NCBI GenBank assembly: GCA_039720395.1
Contig: CM077820.1
Location: 17,877,923-17,941,922 of the forward strand
Reading direction: 5' to 3'
DNA from: Liquidambar formosana
Taxonomy: Eukaryota; Streptophyta; Magnoliopsida; Saxifragales; Altingiaceae
DNA length: 64,000 bases
The translations under genes and the position numbers were made by a program. Below are positions 1-10,355 of the stretch, in pieces. The notes under the pieces are model-generated. The model worked only from the letters and a program-made list of their open reading frames with translations. It made no database searches and had not been told where the DNA came from. Each line of letters opens with the position of its first letter. Positions within the stretch are counted from its first letter, which is position 1.

Positions 1-636
1 GAATAGGGCATAGAGTCCTTCAACTAGGTTTAATTAATCCCCTAGCTAGGACTAGCACATCACAAACATAGCTTTACATCCTATTTCCCTAATTTATTCC
101 TCCTAACCCATGGCCTTAACGAAGGCTAGGGTTTAAAGGTCTATGTTAAGGGCATAAGATATAAAGCCTCACACCACAAACACGGCATAGTATCATTACA
201 AACAATTGTGGGTGCATAAAGGTGAGACCGTAGTGTCCTACAAGTCTGTCTATATGGACTAATGATAAAGGTAGGCTAGGGTCCTTCACTTGCTTGAGCA
301 ATCCTTATACCTAACCACATGTGGCATCAGGAACGCCGCGTGGGTCCAGCAGTACGTGATTAACTCATTTAATATACCCAAGGGCAAGCCCAAGGGTACT
401 AGGCAAGAGAGGTTGATAGCTTTCGCCCCAACACATGGAATCAGGAAAACTAAGGTTGAGACTAGGCCGATCGTTGGCAAGGATACATCGAGGGACATCG
501 ATCCTAACATGCAAGAGTTTGCGCACACAATGCAATAAATGAAAGCACACAATCAAGCGGATGCAATGTGATTGATTTTAATTAAACATAAGAAATTAAC
601 CTAGCCCATTTAAACTTTATAGAGTCTAGCCCACAA
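1..636 (-). other. Untranslated leader of element A
   Basis: Non-coding stretch between primer site and the gag gene (outside the window). It is closely similar to the leaders of B (13269-14121), C (18506-19657) and D (43947-44670), with the best-conserved part at about 300-560. A small sense ORF at 286-552 is also open in B but is broken in C and D, so I do not call it a gene. Confidence 0.75.
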
Positions 637-655
637 ATCCCCAGTGGAGTCGCCA
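637..655 (-). other. Primer binding site, tRNA-Arg type (element A)
   Basis: The plus strand reads ATCCCCAGTGGAGTCGCCA, which is the 3' end of a plant tRNA-Arg including CCA (tRNA match from memory). The site lies 3 nt inside the LTR, as expected for minus-strand priming. Confidence 0.85.
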
Positions 656-1088
656 AACTGTGAACCCGGAAATTAGGCCCACAAGGGATTGAAAGAAAAT
701 GGGTTTGAAAAAGAAAAAGGAAAGGAGTCGCCACCTTATTTTTTAAAGGAAACAAGGAAAACCCTAAAAATAGTTTGTTTTAGGAAAACCATTTGAATGA
801 CTCCATAAAAAAGGAAAGGCAAAAACCAATCTTTTGAAAACCAAAGAAATCGGGGATTCGGAGGCTAAGTTATGACATGGGAAGGTTCTAGGCAAAGCCT
901 ATAGGCACCCATGTCACCCTTTCGGTCTCTCAGTTCATTTGGGCTAAATCAAGATCTTTCCATACAAAAATCAGCAAGTATATCATCACAAGAATTGCAT
1001 GCATATCATATATTTCATTCATCCATCCATGCATAATAAGCACATAAAAACAGAAAAAGAAAAAAAGAAAACAAAAACAAAAATAAAC

Positions 1089-1162
1089 CTAGGATGCTTG
1101 GATCCTAGAACGGACTTGAGCCTCACGAAGAGCGCCTACGTACCATGCAACGAAATACATGG
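1089..1162 (-). promoter_or_regulatory. Conserved twin-hairpin block, LTR A
   Basis: It holds two inverted repeats: CTAGGAT/ATCCTAG with a 6-nt loop (1089-1108) and CCATG(C)/CATGG (1143-1162). The same pair occurs in every gypsy LTR here, including ones whose other sequence has diverged. Its position near the 3' side of the LTR would suit a transcript-end or strand-transfer structure (inference). Confidence 0.6.
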
Positions 1163-2634
1163 ATCAAAGTCCACGTAGTTCGATAAGAATAAGGTTACAA
1201 CCTAATACAAACCTATGGTAAAAACCCTAGGTTTCCTTATTTGATCAAAAGAGAATTGATAGAAAGTTTGATTTTAGGAAAGAAATCCACAAATGGAAAC
1301 CTTAATAAAAACCAGAATTTTGTTTATGAAGGAAACCTCTAATTAAACCATAGGATCATATTAAAAATTAACCCTAGATAGGGAGAAGAGAATGAGTTAA
1401 GAAGAAAGGTGAATTGGGGCACCTTCACACCCACTTACCTGAGCGCAATTAGCTCCAAGCATTTAGCCATTTCAGACATAAGTAGCCCTATTTGCCATAG
1501 GACAAATACCACACCTATTTGCACCCTTACAAGTGCTCAAAACCATGCGAAAACACTAACATGCAAATCTGGACAGAATAGTATTATGACCTAAAATCAT
1601 CTACTAAGCATGCCAATAGCAAAAACAGCGAACAATAATGAGTCCTAACATATTTCTAGAACCATATCATGCATAAAAACCCTAAAACATACTAACATGC
1701 ATGCAAAACTATCATGTTTACTCCATATGAAAAACATATACAGCAAACACGAAGAAAAACCAAATAAAAAAGTCTACTTTATCATGCTATATGAAAACAA
1801 ACACGAAACAATGACTCTAAAACCCTAAACTCACAAATATGCTTAAAAACTCACAAGACATACTTTAATCATGCTAAAACCAAACTAAACAGAAATTAAA
1901 TCATGCATATTAACTAACTAAAGCAATATAACATGATGAAAATCCTAACTCTAACATGCAATGACACTAATCCTAGCACAAGGACAAACAGGAGCACAAG
2001 AATCATAACTATGCATTAAAAACCTAAAGGACAGCCCTAAAGCATGCTAAACAGTAGATAAACAATAGATATTCCATGTATATTAACTAGCTAGAGTGTT
2101 AATACATGATAAAAAGGCTACCTTTAACATGCAATAAGCCTAACCCATATGAGAACCTAGTTTAAGCTTGAATAGAGAAGGAGAATACCTTAGGAAGGGC
2201 CTTCCTTGCTGCTGTAATTGTTCGTGGCTCCTCAGGTCTTTAGAGTGAATCAAACCAACACGAATCCTCCTCTTTGTCAAAGTGGTATCACAGCAAAGAG
2301 ATCAAAACTCACTCAACTTTGAAAAGAAATAGAAAACAAAAAGAGAACAAAAGAAAAGAAAAAGTGATTCTCGTCACTTTGCAGCAGCAGCAACTTCAAT
2401 CGCGTTTTTGGGTATGAAAACGTTGGATTTGGACAAAGCTTGTGAAATACAAAGTTGTAGAGAATTGAATTATCTTTCTAACAAGACCAATTTCATCAAA
2501 TTCTGACTTCGGATGAAAAAGTTATGATTAAAATACGACTGCTGGTTTTCAGAATATCTGCTGCTGAATTATGACGAATTTCACTCCTTCCAAACCCTCT
2601 TCTCCTCTCCCTCTGTTTAAAGACATTAAGAGAG

Positions 2635-2642
2635 TATTTATA
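2635..2642 (-). promoter_or_regulatory. TATA box of LTR A
   Basis: TATAAATA on the minus strand, in the same relative place as in solo LTR F (26505-26512), about 140 bp downstream of the U3 palindrome. Confidence 0.6.
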
Positions 2643-2781
2643 GCTGAAATCTGGAGTTTCCCTTTCCTTCCTGGACTAGGTTTCCTTGGAGAATAATCAA
2701 AAGGTATTTTATAATGATAAAAGACTTCTAATCTGAATAGGAAAATGAAATTGTCTTTTATAAAAATTGGGAGACTGACCG

Positions 2782-2845
2782 CTAACACGCATGCACATGT
2801 ATCGTATGTGCGTACACACACTCATCACATACGTACACGTGTTAG
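2782..2845. repeat. U3 palindrome of LTR A (64 bp)
   Basis: The outer arms CTAACACG and CGTGTTAG are perfect. The interior is alternating purine-pyrimidine with CACGTG (G-box core) and CATGCA motifs. The sequence is unrelated to the GC-rich palindrome of the other LTRs but lies in an equivalent position upstream of the TATA box. Confidence 0.65.
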
Positions 2846-3259
2846 TGTCATGATAAAAATGGCTAATTTAATAAAATAATTTTCTTTTCATTTTAACCAA
2901 AAATCTCATGCTGTGATTCGCACTAATTCTTCAAGGATAATCCGTAAATAACCACACTAAACTCATCATCAGGGCCACGGGACTTAAGTACCTCATATGC
3001 ATCCATATGAACTCCAATTGGCAATTTGGAGATCATTCCAAGGTCAAATGAAAAGTTTGGGACTTAAAAGACAATTATGCCCCTCAAGTCACAAAAGCTC
3101 TTATTATCCCTCAAGATCAACTCCAATTTGAACCAAAATTCATATCCATTGTCCTTGTGACTCTAGAAAACTAATGCAAGTGACTAGACTCAAAAACAAA
3201 ACAAAAACATGCATGAAATGATGAGCCCTAGTAAGGTGGTGCAAAAATGGGGTGTGACA

Positions 3260-4362
3260 CTATGAAGAACTATGCCCAACCATGGAAGAATTCTGCGTGT
3301 TGTATGGAGTTTCACCGGTAGGTCCTTTTGTTCTCCCTACTCCTCGCCCAAGCTTTCTTACTTATTTCTCCAATTTCCTTGGGATTTACCAACAATACGC
3401 TTCTATGTTTGTAAAAGACCATATGGTAGACTTAATGAAATTGGCAACCTCTTTCTTGGCCTATGATAGTAGAAGTATTCTGAAATTTACCTTTCCCATT
3501 CAGTATACACTTGCCTTTTACCTCATTGGTCGTTTCCTTATTTCAACTGGTACTCCACATGTTCCCATACAAATTTGTGAGTTGATTCCTTTCCTTACCA
3601 AGGGCCATAATTTGATTCCCATGGTACTAGCTGAAACCCTAAATAGCTTGGATAAAACTCATGTTGACCCAAAAGTTCTTTAGGAGGTAGCCCATCCTGT
3701 TGCAGATGTGGTTGCTTGAAAGACTGAAATTTTTATCACCCATTGTCATTATGCCGTACAAGCCCCAGCATTTCTGCCTTCGCCGCATTGAATTACCTGG
3801 GCAATTTTCATTGAGGGATTGGCTAGGTTACTTCCAAACCCTTTCATGGAGGAATATCAAGTGGTTTGTCTTCATATGGGGCTGCAGTGAACAGGTGCTT
3901 CTGCGCACTTCTGGATGTGCCATGGTGAGACTCATAGGACTGAGATCTACTTCTTTTTATTGGCCTTCAAGGGTTCTTCATCAGATGGGTGCCATGCAAA
4001 CCATACCCACTTCCTTAAAAGGTGACTATCCTGTGGTGCCTGCGGGTCTTTCTGTAGTGACTTGGGCAAAGGATTGGTGGCCTAGCAAGCTGACACTAAC
4101 CCAAGTTACAAATACTGATGGTCTATATATAATGAGCCCCGAGTACAAGGAGTGGTTGAAGGACAATTTGGGTGAGAGAGAAACTACTTGAAGAGAAAAG
4201 ATTTTTGGACTTATCAAAGACAATACACTTGGACCTTGCAGAGAAGATATTATGGAAGCAGTGACAGCAGCTCATGAACATGACTTGAGGAAGAAAAGAA
4301 GACTAGAGAGAGAGAAGAAGAAAACTGAACAGCGGGCTGCAAAGAAGCCCAAGATAGATTGA
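3260..4362 (+). pseudogene. Antisense ORF of B, DUF7745/plant-mobile-domain-like, frameshifted
   Basis: Plus-strand coding remnant lying opposite to B, between the integrase and the missing 3' LTR. The first frame (about 3262-3683) has a hydrophobic segment FYLIGRFLIST and then LIPMVLAETLNSLD. After a frameshift near 3690 it resumes with LQMWLLERL and ends about 4191. A lysine/arginine-rich charged tail (RKKRRLEREKKK) ends at 4362 and could be a nuclear signal. The pattern 'multi-residue LAETxxSLD, then LQxWLLERL' resembles plant DUF7745 and PMD-related proteins as I remember them; a domain search would decide. It is clearly not the PMD protein of X and Y. The 5' end was removed by insertion of A. 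Confidence 0.5.
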
Positions 4363-4732
4363 AGACTCAATAGAATAGGATACTTATGGCATTTTTATAG
4401 TTCTTTTACTTAATATCAATAAATTGCTATGTCAATCAATTTTAGTTTTGAATAAATTGCCAATAATAAATCAAATTTGGGATTTTGTCATCTGATTTAG
4501 ACCGCACCCAAGGTAACTTTATGGGTTGCCTACGTATCTCCATTTTTTCTTTCTTTGTTTTTTTGTCTTTTTTGTTTTTTTTTTTTGTTTGCTTTTTTGT
4601 TTTTTTTTTTGTTTTTTGCTTTTTTGTTTTTGTTTTTTTGTTTTTTTTTTATATGGAGAATCAAGTCTTACGTAGTTCTTATGCCTTAATTTTTGCCTAG
4701 GCCGCCCTTATGGGTTTTCAACCTAGCAGGCC
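4363..4732 (-). other. 3' spacer of B with two blocks conserved in element C
   Basis: No gene. Block 1 (4501-4541; minus strand contains GGAGATACGTAGGCAACCC) matches 21559-21600 of C. Block 2 (4684-4730; minus strand has GCTAGGTTGAAAACC and CCTAGGCAAAAATTA) matches 21371-21417, 22325-22370 and 22375-22420 of C. Between them, 4537-4651 is an almost pure T tract (A-rich in element sense). C also has A-rich tracts beside its copies. Confidence 0.65.
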
Positions 4733-7700
4733 TTAAACATGATATTTCTTCAATTGATCCAAATTAGTTGGACGAGCGAACTCAATTCCATCTAAATCCA
4801 TGAGGCGAATAGCCCCTGCTGGAAATATTTCTTTGATAATGTATGGTCCACCCCAACTTGGCTTGAATTTCCTTCGCGGATCGAATATTGGGGCTCTGAT
4901 TTCTTTCAACACTACATCCCCTTTCTTCAGATCCCGATCTTTGACATGCTTGTTGAATGCTCTGGCAACTCTATGCTGGTACCCCTACACGTGATACAAC
5001 TCCCTTAACCGCCTTTCATCCAGTAAAGCTAACTCGTCATAACGGCTCTTGACCCAGTCCACTTTTGTTATCTGACTCTCCATGGCAACCTTTAGTGAAG
5101 GAACCTCTAATTCAACTGGCAATACAGCCTCCATTCCATATACTAGAGAGTAAGGGGTAGCCCCTATTGACGACCTCACTGACGTTCTGTAACCCCATAG
5201 AGCTAAAGGTAACTTCTCATGCCAGTCTGTGTGCGTGTCTATAGTTTTCTGTAGTATCTTCTTGATATTTTTGTTAGCTGCTTCCACTGCTCCATTAGTC
5301 TGAGGACGGTATGACAACGACAGATGGTGAACTATGCTGTACTTTTGCAAGAGCTCATGGGTTTCTTTCTGAAAGTGCTAGCCATTGTCTGAGATAACTT
5401 CATGCGGTACCCCATATCGATAGATAATGCTGTGCTGTATGAACTGTGCTACCTTCTTGGAATTCAAGGTCTTGAAAGATGCTGCCTCCACCCATTTAGT
5501 GAAGTAATCGATAGCAACAAGGATGTATTCATGCCCATTTAACGCCTTTGGCTTGATTTGTCCGATGATATCTATCTCCTATACTGCGAATGGCCATGGT
5601 GATGACATACTTGTTAAAGGCGTAGAAGGCAAATGATGTCCATTGGCGAACAGTTGGCATTTATGGCACTTCTTTACATGTGCATGGCAATCTCTTTCCA
5701 TAGTAGACCAATAATAGCCTAGCCTCATGATTTTCTTAGCCAACATATAGCCATTCATGTGTGGAGCCCTTGTTCCTTCATGGATTTCTTTAATTAGATG
5801 CTCGGCTTCCTCCTCGGTGATACACAGTAGGTGGATCCCATCGTATGATCTCCGATATAGCTTTCCTCCACAAAGTACATAGTGACTCGCCAACCGTCTT
5901 AAGGTTTTTCTGTCGATGCGAGATGATCCTTCTGGGTATTCCCTCTCTTCAATGAACTTCTTTATGTCATGGAACCACGGATAGCCATCATTCACTTCCC
6001 ATCCTCAGATTGCGCAACAGTACACAAGCTTATCTCGGCATTCTATTACCAATGGCTTCACATTTCTCCCTTCAGGTATTTCTACCATGGACACTAGGGT
6101 TGCTAAGGCATCGGCAAACTGGTTCTTGTTTCTTGACAGGTAGTTGAATTCTATCTCTGAGAACTCCTTAGTTAGAGCTTCCAGATAGGTATGGTATGGC
6201 AGTAGCTTCTCATCCCGAGTTTTCCATTCCCCTTTTATTTGACAAATGATTAGCGCTAAGTCCCCGAACACTTCCAATTCTTTGATCCCCAACTCAAGTG
6301 CGGCTTCCAATGCCAGGATACAAGCCTCGTACTCAGCAATGTTGTTGGTGGCTTCGAACCCCAACTTGACCGCCAACGGTGTGAATGCTTCTTCAGGTGA
6401 AACCAAGAGGACTCCTATCCCATAACCCTTTTTATTGGCTGCCCCATTGAAGTAGACTCTCCAAGTCTTTCTACCAATCTCTAGCATGTCCTCGTCTGGG
6501 AATTGATCATTGAACGGAGTGGATGATGACACGGGACAACTGGCTAAGTAATCTGCAATAACGCTCCCTTTGATAGAATTTTGATTCACATACTTGATGT
6601 CGAATTCGTTGAGGAGAATTGACCATCGAGCAGTTCTATATAAAAATACTGGCCTCCCTATCAGGTACTTCAACGGATCCATGCGACTTATCACAAATAC
6701 TTGAAAGGACATCATATAGTGACGGAGTTTCTGCGTCGCCCATACTAGTGCCACACAAGCCTTTTCAATTGCATTGTACTTTATCTCATAGTCTATCATT
6801 TTCTTACTTAAGTAATAAATGGCATTCTCCTTTGTCGATTCTTCGAGATATTGAGCTAACATAGCTCCCGTCGCGGTTTCGGTGGCCGTTAAGTATAACA
6901 AAAGCGGTGCACCTTGCCGTGGAAGAACTAAGATTGGAGGATTGCTCAAGTATCTCTTAATGGTCTCAAAGGCCTCTTGGCATTCTTCGTTCCATACTTT
7001 TGGCACACCTTTCTTAAGCAATTTGAAGATTGGTTCGTAAACCATGGTCAAGTTGGCAATGAATCGACTTATGTACTGAACTCTTCCCAGAAAACCCCAG
7101 ATCTGCTTCTTAGTGCTAGGCGGTTCCATCTCTACAATGGCTTTTATCTTCCCTGGGTGTACTTCGATGCCCCTCTGAGTGATCATAAACCCCAATAGCT
7201 TGCCTGCGGTGACACCAAAGGCACACTTTTGAGGGTTTAGACGGAGATTGTACTTCTTTGCTCACTCCAGGAACTTCTTTAGCGCCTTGAAATGCCCTTC
7301 TCTATCCATAGACTTCACGATCATATCATCGACATAAACCTCGACTTCTTTATGGATCATATTATGCAATAGGGTTGTAGCTGCTCTTTGGTAAGTAGCC
7401 CCAGCGTTTCTCAAGCCAAAAGGCATTACCTTGTAACAGTACGTTCCCCATTGCATGATAAAAGCTGTTTTCTCCATGTCTTGAGGCGCTATCTTTATTT
7501 GGTTATATCCGGAGAATCCGTCCATAAAGGAGAGGAGTGCATGTCCCATTGTGCTGTCCACCAACACGTCGATATGGGGTAAAGGAAAGTCATCCTTAGG
7601 GCTCGTAGCGTTGAGATCTCGGAAATCGACACACATCCTCACTTTCCCATCTTTTTTAGGTACAGGCACTATATTCGACAACCACTTGGGATACTCCACA

Positions 7701-8111
7701 ACTTGGAGGAAACCCGCGTCTAGTTGCTTAATTACCTCTTCTTTTACTTTTAGAGCCCATTCAGGTTTTAATCTTCTGAGTTTTTGCTTTACCGGCTTCT
7801 TTAGGGAGTTATTGGGGATATAGTGTTGCACAATATCAGGGTCAATGCCAGGCATGTCTTCATAAGACCATACAAAAGCCATAATGTTGGCTTTTAAGAG
7901 GGAGATCATTCTTTCTTTTTCAATAGGGGAGAGGGTTTTCCCAATTTTAACTATTCTTGGCAATTCATTCGTCCCTAAGTTGATTGATTCCAATTCATCC
8001 ATATTAGGTTCAGTGACGCCCCTTTTCCTTTGCTCAACGAGCTCTAGGGGGACATCGTTCCTAGGATCTATATCCATGCCATAAATATCCATAGAGGAGA
8101 GAAAAGGGATA
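4733..8111 (-). pseudogene. pol: B pol: RT, RNase H, second (archaeal-type) RNase H, integrase
   Basis: One frame runs from the splice acceptor at 8111 to a natural-looking stop at 4733-4735, with no frameshift but five internal stops: TGA 7262-7264, TGA 6005-6007, TAG 5579-5581, TAG 5378-5380, TAG 4985-4987. RT has the YVDD box about residue 255 (counted from Met at 8092). The first RNase H (7195 to about 6600) has lost the usual Asp (LTATETATGAMLAQ), as is normal in Tat elements. The second, starting WRVYFNGAANKKG, keeps Glu, Asp and Asp (AEYEA, GDLALI, FADAL), but the first catalytic Asp is Asn. Integrase has an HHCC finger ending KKCHKCQ, DDE residues (AIDYFTKW, SDNG, NGAVEAANK) and a chromo-less C-terminus. 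It is dead as a protein source. Confidence 0.88.
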
Positions 8112-8280
8112 CTGCATATATAAAGAAAGAAAGCACACTTTATTGACTAGGAATAGTAGGAACGACACACAAAAGAAGAAAGAAAACAAACAATCTGTAT
8201 CACCACTATGACTCCACAAAGTGAGTTAAGTAGATACATTTTATTGAATTAGGGAAATATTACTAAACTAGGACACCTAC
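8112..8280 (-). other. Probable spliced intron between protease region and RT (169 bp)
   Basis: On the minus strand the donor is GTAGGTG at 8280 and the acceptor is TATATATGCAG ending at 8112, preceded by a pyrimidine-rich tract (TTTCTTTCTTTA). Both flanks are open in the right way: the upstream exon ends in phase 2 at 8281, and joining to 8111 keeps the frame that enters the RT ORF at Met 8092. Read without splicing, the frame stops within two codons. An intron at this place is a known feature of Ogre elements (established knowledge). No RNA evidence is available here. Confidence 0.72.
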
Positions 8281-10355
8281 AAGCTGCTATCTGGTAGGCC
8301 AAGGTCTTCTTCTTCATGGATCTCCGCAATGACACCACTTTCAAGGTACCAATTAAGGAGCGGCATGGTAGCATGGCTAATAGATGAACCCTGGAGTTCT
8401 TCGATGGTCGAGTCTTCCAAGGTGAGGATCATGTCTTGGAACATTTCAGTCATAGCCCCTGCATCAAGGTTCTCGGCCTAGTCCTCCTCTTTCTTTTCCT
8501 AGAACTCATCATTGATGGCTTCATCATCCACCATTTCAGCCATGATTGGATACCACTCTTTGAAGAAGATTTCAAATCCCAGGACTCTGATCTTGGTGGC
8601 TTGGTCGAAGGTGGGCTCTGGAAACCCGTAATTTAGAAAATCATCCCCTTCCTTAACGAAGTAACCATTCAAAGTGGGTCGATACGACGAGATTCTCAGG
8701 TCTGGCACCCTTTCCTCGGCTTTTGCTCTTACTTTCTCATTGTTTCTTTTAAGCATTTCCACATGATCATTTCTGGAGGGCTCATATCCTAGCCCAAAAA
8801 TATATGAAGTGACACGGCTCTGAATAGACCTAGGGATCCCTTGTTGCGACATCCTAGCCCCATGCCTGGAAAGAAACTCATTCTTCTTATGATTTCACCA
8901 ACGTGCAAATTGCCATCGAGGCAAAAGTTTAAGGGTATCAACTCACCCTTTTCAAGCTCTTTCTCAATGCATTGGACATAGTCAAACCTGGATAATGGCA
9001 CCGCCGCTGATTCTGGTTGTATTTCACATATAGGCACCCCTGCAAGCTTCAATTCATAGTCCCCTTGGAGTGTTACTATGGTTCCTTCACAAGGAAACTT
9101 CACCTTTTGATGGAGTGAAGATGGCATAGCCCCAGCAAGATGGATCCAAGGTCGGCCCAACAGCAAGTTGAAACATGACGGCACATCCAACACTTAGAAT
9201 TCCACCCTAAATTTAGTGGGTCCCATGATAAGAGGTAGAGTAACCACTCCTATTACTTCTCGACGAGTGTTGTTATAAGCTCTTACGGTCTGCCTAGATG
9301 GCGTGAAATCGGTGGGTCCCAAACCCAAGACAGTGGCAGTTCTAAGAGGACATACATTCAGTGCGGACCCATTATCAATAAGGATGGTAGGAACCCTCTT
9401 CCCCATGGTATCAACGGTCACATAGAGAGCTTGGGAATGGCTTGGCCTGCTTTTAGGTAGGTCCACATCGGTGAACACAATAGTTGAGTTCTTAGGAGTT
9501 GGGTTCACCAAATGTACTAACCCCTCGAGGGATGTATCAACGGGCATTTGCATTTGATTCAATAGCTTCAGCATGATTTGTCTGTGCTTATGTGAGGCTA
9601 TGAGCAAGCCCCAAATAGTGATGTTGGCATTGGTCTTCTTCAGCTGCTTAAGCACCTCATCCTCTTCTTCTTGCAAGCTAGGATTCCTCTGCCCTTCCAA
9701 ATCTTCCAACGGATTCTCAGATTCTAAGTGTGGAGGCTTGAAATGATGACCCCCTCTAGTTATATGATCCAACTCATCATCACTAGCCTATATGTCATGG
9801 ACTTCCTCGGAGTCATTCATTAAGTCATCCCATTCTATCATGTCAATGCTCTCCATTTCTGTTGGCAAGTCATTCCAACCTGTAGGGATTATCAGCTCAT
9901 CTGTCATTAGACTTGGGCTTGAGTACAGCACATAGTAATCAAATTTCCTTGATGATTGACCCAATAGGCCAATCTGAGGATCCCCTGCTTCATATCTTTC
10001 CTTCAGCTCTTGTTGGATTGACTTCTTTGGCAACGACAAAAATTTTTGGTCAATGAGGTCTTGAACGATCTTTTTAAGCATAGAACAAGCCTCGGTGTTA
10101 TGGCCGGGTGCACGATGGTATTGGCAATATTGGTGAGGGGTTGATGGCCTTGGCTTTGGTGGAAGTGGCATGATAAGGCTGTTATTGCGGCAAATGGTGA
10201 AAAGACGGGTTAAGGTCATGGGGAGTGGAGTGTATTGTCTTATGGGCCGGCGAGGGCGAGATAATTCTATCCCAATGGCGTTTATGGTGTTAGGTGGGGG
10301 TGTGTTATTGTGAGATGGGAGAGGATTACGGGTGACATTTGGACGGGTTGGTGGT
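8281..10355 (-). pseudogene. B gag C-terminus, aspartic protease and G-patch-like linker
   Basis: Order on the minus strand: the second zinc-knuckle-like motif CX2HX4HX4C (10085-10126); an acidic linker; the protease with active site LIDNGSALNV (Asp at 9374-9376); conserved GRPWIH; a G-patch-like stretch FFPGMGLG near 8870; then a region ending LPDSS at the intron donor. Frame breaks: TAG 9788-9790, TAA 9194-9196, a frameshift near 8855, TAG 8499-8501 and TAG about 8479. Element D (44671-47166 and 56872-57384) has the same proteins with fewer breaks and served as the guide for alignment. The upstream part of gag lies beyond solo LTR E3. Confidence 0.82.

Larger units (their letters stand above)
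1..3259 (-). mobile_element. Element A: Tat/Ogre-like Ty3/gypsy element, 5' end only
   Basis: The element is read on the minus strand: 5' LTR at 659-3259, tRNA-Arg primer site at 637-655, then untranslated leader running off the left edge. The leader is the same as those of B and D, while the LTR is a different subfamily, shared with solo LTR F. It was inserted into the antisense ORF of element B; the base next to the LTR end begins ctatg (3260-3264), the expected target duplication, but the partner copy is outside the window. The family assignment rests on shared leader and primer site, since no coding part of A is visible. Confidence 0.85.
659..3259 (-). repeat. 5' LTR of element A (2601 bp)
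   Basis: On the minus strand it begins TGTCACACCCC and ends GGGTTCACA, so it has TG...CA ends. It is full length and matches solo LTR F (25889-28490, 2602 bp) throughout. Its middle differs from the LTRs of B, X and Y, although the ends and the hairpin block at 1089-1162 are shared. The minus-strand TATA box is at 2635-2642, and an imperfect palindrome lies upstream of it at 2782-2845. Confidence 0.9.

Noticed and set aside
286..552. Small sense ORF in leader A, also open in B (13772-13984)
   Set aside because: Broken by a deletion in D and by changes in C; sequence conservation is not codon-like, so it is part of a conserved leader and not a gene.
659..3259. LTR A as the missing 3' LTR of B
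   Set aside because: Its middle differs from the B LTR and matches solo LTR F; a primer site lies on its left side, so it is the 5' LTR of another element; no polypurine tract precedes it at 3260.
3260..3264. ctatg next to LTR A and ctatg next to LTR Y as one target duplication
   Set aside because: They flank different LTR subfamilies in different hosts; Y followed by its own X context explains it, so the match is chance.
4537..4651. T-rich tract as polypurine tract of B
   Set aside because: It is far from any LTR start, and X, Y and C share a different tract (AATGAGGGGCTTC).
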